Shown in pieces: positions 12,001 through 24,635 of a stretch of 64,000 bases of DNA. Location of the stretch: assembly GCA_947034895.1 (NCBI GenBank), contig OX344763.1, positions 63,879,093 to 63,943,092 on the forward strand. Reading direction: 5' to 3'. The first letter of the stretch is position 1. Every line of letters starts with the position of its first letter. The position numbers were made by a program, and so were the translations under genes. Under the pieces are notes generated by a model. The model ran no database searches, was not told where the DNA came from, and saw only the letters and a list, made by a program, of their open reading frames with translations. This DNA comes from Rhytidiadelphus loreus. Lineage: Eukaryota; Streptophyta; Bryopsida; Hypnales; Hylocomiaceae.

Positions 12001-13611
12001 CTGAAGCAGCAGCTCAAGTGAACATCGGATAGTGACTTTCAAGAATCTCCAAAGGTAAATCATAAGAGAATCTTACAAGAGTGGATGATTGTTTTTGACA
12101 AGTAGCTACAATTCACATAGAAAATGTAGTCATGCATATTAGACTATTATTATTAGAACCCTGGCTGAAGACATGCAGAAGTGTGCGAAGGTTTACTTGT
12201 AGTTCTGCATGCAGTCGGTAATAATTATGAACAATGAATTGGAAGATTAAATAACAGTATTGTCATTCACTACTACAGAGACAAATTTCTAGAACGATTC
12301 CTGAAGCACTTCCATTAGAGCCGAGGCATGGGCAACAATCTCCTGTAGATGCTGAAGGTAATCTGCCAGAGCATGGAATAGACCGGAGTGGAGTTCGGCG
12401 CGTACACCATCAACCAAAGAGCAATTGTTCAGGTCGTACGACTACAACGCCAAACAATGACTGCAACTGAAGAGGGGAGGGAGGCTGAACTTCTTGCACA
12501 TGGAATTGTCAAGAAGCGAAGTCCAGAGAAGACATTGGTTGTGACAAAGTCAAAGTCATTCTATCCTTTTGAATCGGCGGTTGAAGAGCATGGCAGTCAT
12601 AGTTGGGGATGCGGAAGTACACCTCAGTCATCAACATTTGGGATTGGGGACCCAGAATTTGAAGACCCTCCACATCTTGGACAATTAACGGAAATGCGGA
12701 GCAAGCAATTGGTGTCCGAGTCCAAGGCCAGAGCAATTCGTAAGAAGAAGAGAGCTGAAACAGAAGTTGCAATGAGGACACGTGAGGCATTGGGAAAGAA
12801 ACCTTTTTACATAATGGTGAACCACGGAGGGGAGGCGTATGGAGATGGACTTACCGCGTGGAAAAGTGAGTTAAACAAGCTATGTCGTGCCTTGGATCCG
12901 TCAATTCGCGATATCAGACAACAACCGCATCAAAAACTTCAGATTTTGAAGAGAAGGCTGACGGACAATTTTGAGTATAGCGGTGTCATTTCAGACAAGT
13001 TCCTCCTGCCTCTAATAGGCCACAGGATGTCAATGAGAAGAAATGAATTGATGAACAAAATCAAGGCAAACAAACCTCGTCCAAGTAGAATGAACGAGGA
13101 TGCATGGGAAAAATTGAAACAAGTGTACGATAGCCCGAATTTCCAGAAGAAGTCTGCGGACATGCGATATGCGAACTCCTGAAGGCACAATCAAGGAAGG
13201 GCGGGTCCAGGTGGGGAAATTGCTGTCCGAGAGAATCTCAAGGAGACTTTGAGGAGGTCTCCAGACCCCGAGGAGGTTAAAGCTGAGATGTCCCGAGATA
13301 AGGGCTATGGGGGGAAAAAGAAGAAGAATGAAATGGTTGTTCGTGATAGAGTAGTAGAAGAGAGTGAAGAAAGGCATGAGCAGGGCAAGCGTTATAGTTC
13401 TGGGAAGTCGACAAAGTTGGTCAGCGATGGCGACCCTTCAGAGGAGAAGAACAGGAAGATTCAGAGAGAAGACAACACAGACGCTAGGGAACAAATGCAG
13501 CTCATAAGGAAATTGCAAACGGAGATTGAGTTCTTGAAGGCCCGGATGGAAGCTGCTGTTTCGGACGGACTTTGTACAAATACGGAGTTCACACCTCATG
13601 GACGAGTGTAG
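9004..13611 (+). pseudogene. Second CACTA gene, PF03004 (Transposase_24)-like, multi-exon
   Basis: The last large exon (about 12388-13611) encodes a basic, helical protein ending in the block MNEDAWEKLKQVYDSPNFQ, KKSADMRYAN and NQGRAGPGG, which matches the W...L...W/Y..S..F.K.S...R pattern of plant PF03004 proteins (TNPA-like partners of tnp2); a coiled coil (MQLIRKLQTEIEFLKARME) follows. Upstream acidic and low-complexity exons lie at about 9311-9669 (donor AAG|GTATGT), 10741-11094 (donor CG|GTGAGT), 11744-12052 (acceptor TTTAG, donor AAAG|GTAAAT) and from 12282. In-frame stops: TAG at 9523 and TGA at 13180, where the frame resumes at once. A GTG|AGT-type donor after 13611 suggests a further 3' exon. 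The family name is inferred from pattern only; exon limits are approximate. Confidence 0.7.
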
Positions 13612-16440
13612 ACGGCCCCAACATCATCAATTGACGGAAAAAACGAGGAGGTGAGTTGATGTGGACGTACATGACGCTTACCGTAGGTGATATGTCAACA
13701 AATCATATTTCCGAAAGAGAAGATCGTTATGTGGATCTGATTGTAACAGAAGTCGAAGGAGTTAGTTGTCCATTTCTGAAGATGGATAATTTACATTGTT
13801 GTTTTCTTTGTGGACAACATGACATTCAAGTTATATTTATGTGGAATGTTTATTGAAGTTGTGAATTTGCATAGTTGATCTCAATTTCAAGAAGCACTGA
13901 ATTTGGTTTCTTCATGTTGTCAGGGCAATGAAGAGGAGTAGTCAAACGTACTCCACCGTCATTGACTTATAAGGAGCAATGATTGAAAGAAGGGAGAGAA
14001 CAAATGGAATAGTAGCGTTCGATTTTGCTGAAGACAAGCGAACTTCCGATGAAGGAGTGCACAACCAGAGGAGTTTGAAATGTGCATAGTTATTGTAAAA
14101 AGCAGAAGTAAATGGAAAATGAAGCAGACATGGAGGCTGAACTCTTTAGTACAAAATGCAGTCAGTGTTGAACGTAAACGGATGTTGCATGTATGATTGT
14201 AGTAGTGGCAGAGAGGAAATTGAGGGGAATCATGAAGTTCATTTCGACATGGGTGGTTTTGAACTACTGTAGTGCATGTATGAATTTTTCTTTCAATGTT
14301 TTATATATACTTGTCTTCTCGTACATAATTTTTTGATTAGGTTTGTGAAGTCACGTAGTACACATTATGAGAACGACTGTGGACAGTAACTACTAATAAT
14401 GTTAGCAGTTCTTAATTACAAGCAGTAGAGGTAAGTAAGGTCGTTGCCAAATGTGATGAGTACTTATAGCATGCCTGAACTATTGTAACAGTATATTTTT
14501 TTGAACATGGTTAGCAAGCAAGCGGTGCCAACAGCACTAGGCATGCTCTGTGAAGAGCGAACTTGGAGGTTGTCGTTTTGTAGCATTTTGCAGTCTTGTG
14601 TTGCAGGAAGAGAGGTGTTTCATGAAAAAAAACATTTCATGAAGAATTGGGAAAGGAAGTGCTCTACCACGAAGATGGCATGCGTTTCTGGTAAGTTTAG
14701 TTGCAATTTTTTTTGGGAAGTCTGATCTAGAAATTTGAAAAAATGCGGGTTTCACTGACGGGTTTTTTGTGGGTCATTCAATTTTTTGAGTTCACCTTCA
14801 GACGCTTTACCGGCCTATAATGCATAACAATATCTTCTGCTTATTGTTTTCACGTCCATTAGAGAAGGCATAATTTCTGTACTGCATTGTAAAGGCCTTT
14901 GAGAATTCAATTAGATTTCGAAAAGAGTGCATGTGCATTCAAGGAAGTTTATGAGAGGCCAATGCTATCAATGATTTTGAATTTGTTAGGAAACTTGACA
15001 TTGCATTCAGTACTTTCTGATACAAGTATATGTGTTAGGATAACAGTTTCAGGAGGACATGCAGCTATTGAACATATTTGTGCACAGAACAGGAAGCAAT
15101 GATGCGTGCGGAATAGAAGGAAACATCAACATCAAAGCAGAGAAGGGATGCTAATCACTGAGGTAAAGGAAAGAAATTGAAAGACTATTTGTGTACCGAG
15201 TGTTATGATAGAGCTGTGAAGAAGTATGGAAGTTCTTCAACAATAGCAGTAGGTTTTTGTCTTCACAGCGTGTCCTGTAGTGCTACTTCCATAGTGGGAA
15301 AAAAATTGGCTTTTTTCATGATTGTCTGCACTAGTCTACTAGAGAGAATGAAATAGAGAACATATTTCTCATAGTAATGTATTGTGAAGTTGTTGTAGAT
15401 TGAGTTGCTTGTGGGCATCATGTCAGTCATTGTTCATGTGCGTACAAAGGAAATTAAGTTGTAGGGGGACTTTCTTAGTGAAAGGCTGAAGTGACTTGTA
15501 TGTAGATTTATACGAATTGTAATGAAACCGTAAACCATTTGTAGCACAAGTATCAATTGAATGTAAATATGAATGATTAGTTGTGGTGCACTAGTAATGA
15601 ATATATGTTCATATATAGGAAAGGAAATCCATGAGTAGAAATGCAGTGTCAATTTTAGAGCTTAGAGAAGGCATGAACTACAGTAATGTCAACCGTGCTC
15701 TATGAATGACAATGGCATAAGAAATTGTGGAATGTATGCAAAGTTTATTTATTATACTTTAGGTACAAATGTAACAAAGTGGGATTGAAGTTCTTATTTG
15801 GGAAATACGATGGACATTGCGACTAATGTACATCATGCAATCATTGACATCTTGTAATAATGTGTAGACAAAAGAATGCTAATTAAGAAGAAATTTAAAT
15901 GATGCAAAAACTAATTATTATTTTTGAAGACAATTAAAATATTGGGTGTACGCATACGAATTGCTCTTAGGTGCACATTCTGCACCCAGCCGAGAATTAA
16001 TACAATCTTCACCAATCAGCGCAAATGATAATACGTGTCATTATATAAAGGTGAAGCCAAATTAAGGAAAAAAAATTCATATGTCTATATTATTGGAAAA
16101 GCAGACATAGAATCCAGCACATCGATGCAGACAAATGTCAAGGTGGGCGTTTTCAGCAATCAATGAACAATGAACAATGTCAATTTGTGGTTGGTAGAGG
16201 ACATTCCAGTTAGTGAGGAACTCATTTTTGACGGGAATGTGCCTCATTGGTTGACTCATTCATTGATTAATTGGCCCAAGCAGTTGCTACGAAATTAAGC
16301 ACTGAAACCAAGACAAAATCAACAGAAGTCTCTTCCCAACAGGGTCGAACCAACTGTTCCTAACCCACTACACGATCCAAGACAATTTCTCTTGGTTTTC
16401 TCTTGAAAAGGAACCATTTTCTCTGCTAGTGTCTCCTCCC
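13612..16440. other. Region without recognised genes
   Basis: About 2.8 kb downstream of the PF03004-like gene. It has short open frames only (for example 14501-14725) with no motif. The near-palindrome GTGCACATTCTGCAC sits at about 15971. No CACTA-type right terminus could be identified, so the end of the element carrying the upstream gene is unknown. Confidence 0.5.
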
Positions 16441-16443
16441 AAA

Positions 16444-16790
16444 GAGGTCGCCCAAGACTCGAAGTCGCCCCTAAAACCCTTCCAAAGGCCCAAATTTGGC
16501 AATTTGGGTGCAAAGGAAGGCTAATTCTTCCCTCCTCCACCCGCTAGGTCACCCCCTACCCAAGGTCGCCCTCACCCGCGTTCTCCTACCAAAGGGGTCG
16601 CGCAAGACCCGAAGTCGCCTCTAGGAGCCTCTCAAAGGCTCTAATTTGCCAATTGTGGGGCAAAGGGAGGCCAATTCTTCCCACCTCCACCCGTGGTCGC
16701 CCCCTACTTGAAGTCGCCCTACCCGAGGTCGCCCTCACCCATGTTCTCTTCCAAGAGAGGTTGCCCAAGACTCAAAGTCACTTGAAGAAC
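16444..16790. repeat. Tandem repeat, ~155-bp unit, GGTCGCC-rich
   Basis: Units start near 16444, 16594 and 16755 with GAGGTCGCCCAAGACTC and variants, giving about 2.2 copies of 150-160 bp. Each contains CAAAGG..CTAATT, CACCTCCACCCG and several GGTCGCCC words. GC content is far above the flanks. Short frames in it on both strands are repeat artefacts. Confidence 0.75.
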
Positions 16791-16799
16791 GCGTTGGAT

Positions 16800-17224
16800 T
16801 GCATTTTGTGGGTGTTGATGGTAGAAATTGAAAGTTTCATTAGAGTCAATTACTTTTGTTTTAGTTTGCTAGGTGTATTAGTGGACCTTCTTTGTTAGGT
16901 GAGCTAAGTAAATGGACCTTGATGAGATTAGATTTTGTAGCTTAGACACCTAATCTCATTTATTAGAAATGAAAGCTCCTCTAAAAATCTAGTTGCTTTG
17001 GATTCTCTATAGTACAACTTGAATTTGACAATATTTTGTTTGATCTATTAATTTGCTCTAGTATATAAATTTTATGACAAGATGTCATCTTCCATTGAAC
17101 ACTCTAGTTTTGCAAACATGCAATTTTTTTAAATATATATCAATGGTTCATTATCATTTATTCGATTGTGATTACATGATATGAAATAAAATCAAATAAG
17201 AAAGATCATACATATCTATCCATT
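16800..17224. other. AT-rich spacer, nothing recognised
   Basis: Sharp composition drop after the GGTCGCC repeats. No gene, RNA or element end seen. Confidence 0.5.
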
Positions 17225-18062
17225 TTTTTTTTGTATTTTGAAATTCATTTGATAAATTATACACTTGTAGAATGACTATTTGAGATTTGCTTAAATCCAT
17301 AGGGAAAGTTTTTATTTAAATCTCTTTTCTCTAGTTTTAAGTTAGAGATGAAGATAGTAAGTAATTCATAAGTACAAAGATGCTTGGTGAATCAAGAAAA
17401 TTAAATGGGGAAGGTATTGCAAATATCTTCATGCATTATTTTGTATTTTGAAATACACTTGATAAATTATAGACCCATAGGGTAAATCTTTGAGATTTGC
17501 ATAAATTAAATCAAAAGGGGAAGTTTTCATTTAAATCCCTTCCTCACTAATTTTTTAAGTTAGAGATGAAGGTTGTAAATAATTCATGAGTACAAAGATG
17601 CTTAGAGAATCAAGAAAAATACACTTGATAAATTATAGACCCATAGGATAAATCTTTGAGATTTGCATAAATTATATCAAAAGGAGAAATTTTCATTTAA
17701 ATCCCTTCCCTACTATTTTTTTAAGTTAGAGATGAAGGTGGTAATAATTCATGAGTACAAAAATGCCCGAAGAATCAAGAAAATTAAATGGGGAAGGTAT
17801 TGTAAATATCTTTATGCATTATTTTGTATTTTGAAATACACTTAATAAATTATAGGTCCTTTAGTAGGATAATTCGTTGAAATATGCATAAATTAAATCA
17901 AAAAGGGAATTTAAAAAAAAAAATTCCTTCCATCTAATTTTTAAGTTAGAGATGATGGTGGTAAATAATTCATGAGTACAAGAATACTTGGAAAAAAGAA
18001 GAATTCAAATGGGGAAGTTTTTTATACAAATCTTCGTGCATTATTTTGTATTTTAAAATCCA
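17225..18062. repeat. AT-rich minisatellite, ~210-bp unit, about 4 copies
   Basis: Copies start near 17239, 17450, 17618 and 17832 with TTTTGAAATACACTTGATAA and proceed through GAGATTTGCATAAATTAAAT, AAGTTAGAGATGAAGGTGGT and AATTCATGAGTACAAAGATG. The second-to-third spacing (168 bp) shows one shortened unit. The last copy ends at the TTATTTTGTATTTT near 18050. Confidence 0.85.
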
Positions 18063-19194
18063 CCTCATGAAGAATCACTAGAAGAGAAAGGAATGTTTTA
18101 GGTATGGTCTTAGCAATATAGTTCTATAATTTATGACCTTTTAGCAAATTATAGTAAATATTTATTAGAAATACATTTGTTTTCAATAAAAATTTACTAA
18201 AAATCTCCCTAAAGATCATAAGATTGTAGGACTATACTACTAGGTTGTACTTAAAACAACCTTTTCTCTTGTAGAGAATACATTGTCAGGATGTTAAGCT
18301 CTAAAGTCTCAATTGTCTTTGTAGCTTGGAAAATGGATTTTGGGCAACTTCATATAAGGTCAATTTTTTATGAAGCTTTTGATACTTTTTCATGATATAG
18401 ATAAACTTACTAGTTTTATGGGATTATAATTTGTATTTTAATTGGTGCCAAAGAGAAAAAGTTATACCACAATAAGCCTAAATATAAATTATGTGAACAA
18501 AAAAAATTCACAAAAATTTGAATTAAAAATTAAAGTTTTTTTGTTCTCATAGATTGGAATTTTTTTGTACTTCAAAAGCTTTGGTTCATTTTTTGGGGAT
18601 TGATGGTATGAAAGTTATAGAGCATCTTGTTTTGTGAGCAATCATAGTATCATATTAAAAAAAATTAGGCATAGGATTCTTTTGGGCCACTCAAGTTTCA
18701 AACTTTTTCAAAACAATTAAACAAATAAGTTCAAAAAATTAACTTTGATTCATAGAACAATCTCACCATTGGGATTAGTGTGTTTTAATTCCATTTTAAA
18801 GCTATTAATGATAAAGTTTTTTCTCTCTACAATGTACTTTCTTCTATTTAATAATTTTTTAAAGAATGAAACCACATTATTTTTAAATTTTATATTTTTT
18901 ATATTTTCAAATCAAATTTGAATGATGAATTTTTTTTAATTCAAGACTATAATGTAAACTTTTTTAAGTTAAGAAGATTCAAAGTAGTTTGCCAATATGT
19001 CACAAATGTGATTTCTTCACTTTGAACGCATTTACCTTGCAATCTATGTGGTGAAAGTGTTTGAAATTTTTTCCACACATTGTCATACTATTCTACTTTA
19101 AGATCCTACAATTACATATTCAAAAATACCATTAATTTTTTTTTTCTCTTTTTACTAGAAATAGTAGTTTTGAGAGTTTTTTTGGACAATTGCA
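18063..19194. other. AT-rich region, nothing recognised
   Basis: Long A/T tracts, no open frame of note, no terminal repeats seen. It runs up to the second GGTCGCC cluster. Confidence 0.5.
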
Positions 19195-19395
19195 ACAAAG
19201 AGGTCGCCCCTAGGGACCACAGGTCGCCCCTTGGAACCATAGGTCACCCCTAGACCCGCAGTCGGCCTAGATTTTGGACCCGCAGTCGCCCCCTACCCGC
19301 GGTCGCCCTTAAAGGGATCAGAGGTCACCCCTAGACCTGCAGTCGCCCTAGATTTTGGACCCGCAGTCACCCCCTATCCGCGGTCGCCCCTCATG
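19195..19395. repeat. GGTCGCCCC repeat cluster with an 81-bp duplication
   Basis: AGGTCGCCCCTAGGGACC and AGGTCACCCCTAGACC words recur every 20-30 bp. A longer unit starting at 19241 repeats from 19322 and contains CTAGATTTTGGACCCGCAGT. The words match those at 16444-16790, so both clusters share an origin. Confidence 0.75.
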
Positions 19396-19911
19396 AAGCA
19401 CGCCACATCACAGCCACGTAGGACAATCCGTTTTACCTAGGGGTAAAAAAATTTGAAATTTAAAATCCGTACTCGACAACAAAAACCGCCCATACTCGAC
19501 AACTCGATAATTTGACATGCGACGTCTATTAGACACAAAAACCCGAAATTGTGTCAGACAAGACAACCCTGATATTGACAAAAGGTTCCTGAGTTCAAAG
19601 GCATCCATAGTCATTGTTGCTTTGCTGATGCTTCGTTGGTTAGGTGGCCAAGTCTTTGGTGGTTAGGTTGTGTAGCTTTGATTCTTTGTTTTCAATCTTT
19701 CGTGGTCAGATTGCATAGTTTGATTCTTTGGTTTGACACACTAATCGATGTTGGAGTAGAACAACGGTTTTAGATATGGCTTTCAAACACTGATAGATAT
19801 CAAAGCAGGTTTTAGGGTGTTCTCTTTCTATTGTTTTGAGTAGTGAGGCACTGTTTGTTAGTGTGAAGGTTTGTTCGTGTGTTGGTTTGTCTTGTGGGTT
19901 GACTTCTATTC

Positions 19912-21720
19912 TTGATAATGGCAAATAGAAGGTTTCAAGAACGACGTGCTGGATTTAAAAAGAAGGAACCTGGTGGGAGGGTAGAGGACTACAATGCCCT
20001 GAGGGAAGGTCTCAGAGATGGGGAAGTAGAGAGGCAATGTCGACGTCGTCAATTGGTGAGGGAAAGAGAAGAAGCAACTTGGTTGCTTATTGTCCATGAT
20101 GAAGAATTGGAGGTAGAAAGTGAGATGTCTTTGCGGGAGATTTTGGTTGTTTTGTCCGAAATTGTGGATTTTTTCACAATGAAGATGCAAGGGTGTTCGG
20201 AGGCTAATTCTAGGCTGAAGATTATGGAGCGTATGAATGTGTTTCTCTTTTTCTTCCTTAGTAATATCCTCGTGGACAAGATGCAAAAGCTCAATTTGAA
20301 TTCTTAAGAAACTATCAGCTTAAGCTGGATGCTGTAAAAGGAGTTCAATTAGCAAACATGCTTGCTAGAAAAGTTGTTCTTTTGGACGCCACTATTTCTA
20401 CTATTGTGACAAGCACCAAAGCTTTGTCATGGGTTTTAAAAGTGCACCCAGCCAATTTGAGGGTGGCTATAACTTGTCGAAGTAGTGTGCATCTTCTTGA
20501 TAAACCTTTTGCACTTGCAAGACGAAAAAAGAGGCCAGGGTTGCCTAATGAAACGAAGGACCTTGTGACAAAGTGGTGGATTTACTGAAAAGTCAGGTAC
20601 AACTCAATTGTGGATAGCAATGGTTTGAATATGTACTATATAGTTTTGAGATGTACTTATTAGTGTACATTAGGGTGATTGCACACTATGGTCGCCCTTG
20701 GCCCGATGTACAACCAACAACAAACATTACAACGTGTACAACTTTTGGTATGCCGGGTATTCCGGCGGTTGTTTGGGAGGGCATCCATAGCCGCCAACGC
20801 TTTGGTGGAAACCATCGATCACCCAATGTTCTTATTTTGTACAATATGTATTTAAAAGTATGTATTTGTAATTGTACACAATATGTACCTTCTTTGTATA
20901 GTTAGTGTTATGATAAGTACTTACTCGCCTTTGTGACTACTGAACCCTAAAGCTCACATCGACAAAGTTCAATTTGAATTATCATCATCCCACACACTCA
21001 TGTGAGTTGAGATTTTAGGGTGGTGTACTACATTCTCCCTCATGGAATAATCATTAGAATGATTGGGGGTTTAGGGTCCTTACGCATCATCCTCAACTAA
21101 ACGAGTAATACAAATGGCCATCTCCCCCAAAGAGGAGAAGTCTCTTTTTGCATTTTTTGGGCCAATGTAGGCTTTCAGCGATGTATGTTGTAGAGCCACT
21201 GCCATGGCAACGAGCGAAGTGACTAGGCTTGTCCAAACATCGCCAAAGAAGCCGCATAGCCAGGAGTTCTTCCAAATGTACCTGAAGAAGTTGTCCATGC
21301 AAAATTTGGTAAGCATTTCGAGTCTTAGTGTATTTGCTTGTGCAGCCAATCTCCTTACAGTCGATCAATATGTGAACAATCTATGCAGTTTCATTCACAG
21401 TGCAATAAGTGTTCGATTCCCATCCTGTCCATTTGGATGGATTTTTCCTTGTTTGCTTTATGTTATGATAATTTGTGAGAGTTCATGTGGATTTGTGCAG
21501 TGATTGCTAAGTCTACTCTAGTCTTGAACGTGATGTTTCATTGTATGTAATATATATGTGCTTATATTGTTGGGACATGTTGCTGTGTGATTGTCTCAAC
21601 AAATTCCCGCATGGTTCTTCCGCAAATTTCGTACTGACTTCAAACAAGATTTCATGGGACTTGTCCAGCTTCATTACGTCAGGAAACAATACGCATTGTG
21701 AGTCTATGTCAATATCTATT
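19912..21720 (+). pseudogene. Unrecognised decayed multi-exon gene, probably of a transposon
   Basis: I do not recognise the family. Segment 1 (ATG at 19918) is strongly basic then leucine-rich: MANRRFQERRAGFKKK, then EIVDFFTMKMQG. Segment 2 is open from about 20263 to 20588 in another frame: FLRNYQLKLDAVKGVQLANM, then HPANLRVAI and KKRPGLPNETKDLVTKWW. Segment 3 (21204-21309) ends at a GTAAGC donor: TSPKKPHSQEFFQMYLKKL. Segment 4 (about 21609-21701) encodes AWFFRKFRTDFKQDFMGLVQ followed by LHYVRKQYA and a GTGAGT donor. Codon-like character and donors suggest real exons; frame changes between them suggest decay or unseen introns. The setting among transposon genes makes a mobile-element origin likely, but this is inference. 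Confidence 0.45.
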
Positions 21721-21849
21721 ACACCAAGAAGAGAAAGACACTGTCAGCTAAGTTTGATGAAGGATGAAAAAGTTTCTGTTTGGTCCATAGCATTCAGGTT
21801 GGCAACCGGGTCACGATTCGATGCTTGGGTGGGTGGGTGTGAGTGTTTC

Positions 21850-23590
21850 TAACTCCACCCTTAAGTCATAAAGTTGCACACAGGTTCTAGCGGCATAAGT
21901 TAATGGTTCAAATGGGTGAATTGTAAACTTAGTGTTCTTTGGCCTTCGAAGCAATGGACACTTTGTTTGTTATGGTGATAATCTAATTTTAACTGCTTCA
22001 AAACAATCTAAATGTTAAAAGGTTCAAGACCTTGATGAGTAAGTAAAATCTAATCTAATATAAAAATCTATCTAGATTAAAGTGACGAATGCAATTTGCC
22101 CTTCTCAAAATGGTAAAGCAAGTTGAATTCTGATGTTCCTACTAAAAGATATTGATGGATGAAATTCATCCCTAATTCTATCCTAAAAACTTCATCCGTT
22201 AACTAAATATAGCAATCAAATTCTTAATAAGTCTAAATTTCAGGGTTAATTTGTTAATTAATTTAACTAATGGATTTTTGAGAGAAAACCTATTTTTAAC
22301 CTATTTTTAGATTTTTCATCCAAATTTAAGTCAAACTTCATCCACACTTAACTCCTTTAAATTTAAAGTAATTTTAGAGTAAAAGTTGGTTTGGAATTCT
22401 TTAGAAGATTTCCTAAATGATTCTAGTCTCAAAAGATTCTTTAGTTATTCCTTAAAATTATTCCTAATTGTTATCGTATTAATCCTACTTCTAAGTTCTA
22501 ATTTTAAAATTAGTAGTTTTGGGGATCTTTATTATTTTTATGAAGCAAGTGATAAATTACCTTTCTACCAAGGTAGAAAATAAGAATTTAGGATGTCTAG
22601 GTGAAAACTTATGAATGGATGAAAATTCCCCTTAGTAAGATGGAATTCATTCCTTCAATAGTTTTAAAGAGAATAAGGGAATTAATTAGGTTTTGATTTT
22701 TCCTAATTATTCTAATATTCCCTAGATTTTTAGATTAAGTTAGATTCCTTTTGAGATTCTTTTGGATGAAATTAATATTTCCTTTCCAACTTAATTCCAA
22801 ATTCATCAATTTATTACTTCCACAATTTTAATTAGGTTTTTAAAGAATTTTAGCAATGTGCAAACTTTTACGTAGCAAATGGGATTCTAAATGTTAATTG
22901 TGATTTAAAAAGAAAAATTAAAGAAAAACAAAGTTAGAATTCATACCTCAGTACTGAAGACGTCAGTGGATCCATCATCGCAAAATACCATCATAATTAT
23001 CTCCCTGAAGTCCTCCATTGTCCTTCATAAATTTGCAAAGTTTTAGTAAGATTTTAATTGTGGTTGAATTGTTGTCCTAAAACCTATCTAAAAAGTCTAA
23101 TTTTGTTAGTTTGAAAATGATAATTTTGTTTTAAAGTTTTTCTTGTAATTTAGTTAATTCATTTGGATTCTCTAATTCTGATGAATAGTGATTATTCTCT
23201 TGCCAATTGTTTAATAGTTTTTAGTTTAATATTCCAAAGATATTAGTTGTTTTTTGTTATTATTTATTTGGCTTATTAGCCTAATAAAACAAAATTCTAA
23301 ACAACAAATTTGGCCAACTAATGCAATTGGAATCCTAATTAATAACTACCAAACAACTAATGAATAGTAAATAAAATAAAATCTAACAACAAAGCCAAAT
23401 TGAATAGTAAGATTCCTCACCTTATTAGTTTTTTAATGCTTGAAATTGCTCACGTTTCCTAATTCCTTCCCCTCTTATTCTTCCTTCTTCTTCAAAATGG
23501 TTCATTTGATTGTTGCAATCTTAAGGTTGGCTATGGAGAGTTTGATGAATGAGACTAGTGTGAATTTCTTCTCATAGTTTCAATGTTTTA
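21850..23590. other. AT-rich region, nothing recognised
   Basis: Low-complexity AT-rich DNA with TCTAAAT/CTTAATT words and no credible coding frame. Confidence 0.5.
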
Positions 23591-23859
23591 AAAGTTTAGA
23601 GTTTGTGTGGCAAGCCATAGCCTTCCCTTTTTTGTTAAGTAGGAACTCAACTTAGATTTGGAATTTTGAAACAAACATATGGACTCACCGTACTGTATTA
23701 TCAAGTTTGTAGTCTGGATACCCTTGAACTGGCGAACCCACAACCCAACCGTGAACCCCCTAGCAAACCCAAGCCTCAACCTGACAACCTCCTGAGCCTC
23801 TGACTTGACAATCCCCAAAGCCCCCGATCTGGCAACCCGAAAGCCCCGACTTGGCAACC

Positions 23860-24010
23860 CTTTGGCAACAGCCGCGACTCCAACTAGTATCCCCACAGAT
23901 TGACCAGCAGTAGTCACGACCCCCTCATCCCGTTGGTGACAGCCGCGACTTCCGACTAGCGTCCCCACAGATTGACTGGCGGCAGCCCGCGGCCCCCTAG
24001 CGTCTCTTGC
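23860..24010. repeat. GC-rich ~70-bp direct repeat, 2 copies
   Basis: ACAGCCGCGACT recurs at 23869 and 23938, followed in both by CCCCACAGATTGAC. Preceding DNA (23750-23860) has related CTTGGCAACCC words. The 164-codon minus-strand frame (23588-24082) across it is low-complexity and unlikely to be a gene. Confidence 0.65.
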
Positions 24011-24505
24011 CATCAACTGACGGCGACTAGCTGCAACCCTGCAAACCCTTGACAGTACCCAACTACGACCCCTTGCAAGCACCAGACTGGTTCTAATCGG
24101 GTTTTTTCAGTCAGGCAATCAGGGGATTATTATACCCTCCTAATCTGGTTTTAACAATTAATATGGGTTAATTCCAATTTTGGAGTTTAATCTCCAAGTA
24201 AGAGTTTTAACTAAAACTAATTGTTAACAAATCAAAGAAAACAAAACCTTCTTAATTTAAAGAAAAGATCATCTAGAAAAATGAATTTTAGTTAAGGATC
24301 TAGACTACTTTTAATGACCTCACTTAACAATGCAAATGACAAGTTCCAAGTAAAATTGACAATGATTCTTCTACAAGGATTTCTACGCTTAATCTTTTTA
24401 AGTTTCTTTGGAAAAGAATATAAATTATCCACATTAAAGCTTTGCTGGAATGGACATTTTCAAGTGATAATGTAAATATTTGAATGTACCTAATTTTAAT
24501 CTGCC

Positions 24506-24635
24506 AAAGCCAAAGCTTCGCCGTGTGGGAGCAATCCCAGGAAATAACAGACAAATTATAGTTTCAAACACCCGTTTCCAAGTTTCCAAGTCAAAGCTCC
24601 GCCATGCAGGAGCAACCCCAGGAATAAACGGTATC
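24506..24635. repeat. Imperfect ~80-bp duplication
   Basis: CAAAGCTTCGCCGTGTGGGA at 24511 and CAAAGCTCCGCCATGCAGGA at 24592 are followed by AGCAA(T/C)CCCAGGAA in both. A second local duplication (TACACATGACA(G/A)TGTTTAAC) lies at about 24680 and 24762. Confidence 0.65.

Noticed and set aside
16319..16898. Several 60-81-codon frames on both strands
   Set aside because: Fall on the ~155-bp GGTCGCC tandem repeat and are repeat-periodic.
23588..24082. 164-codon Arg/Gly/Val-rich minus frame
   Set aside because: Covers a GC-rich direct repeat, has no family motif and no splice or start support.
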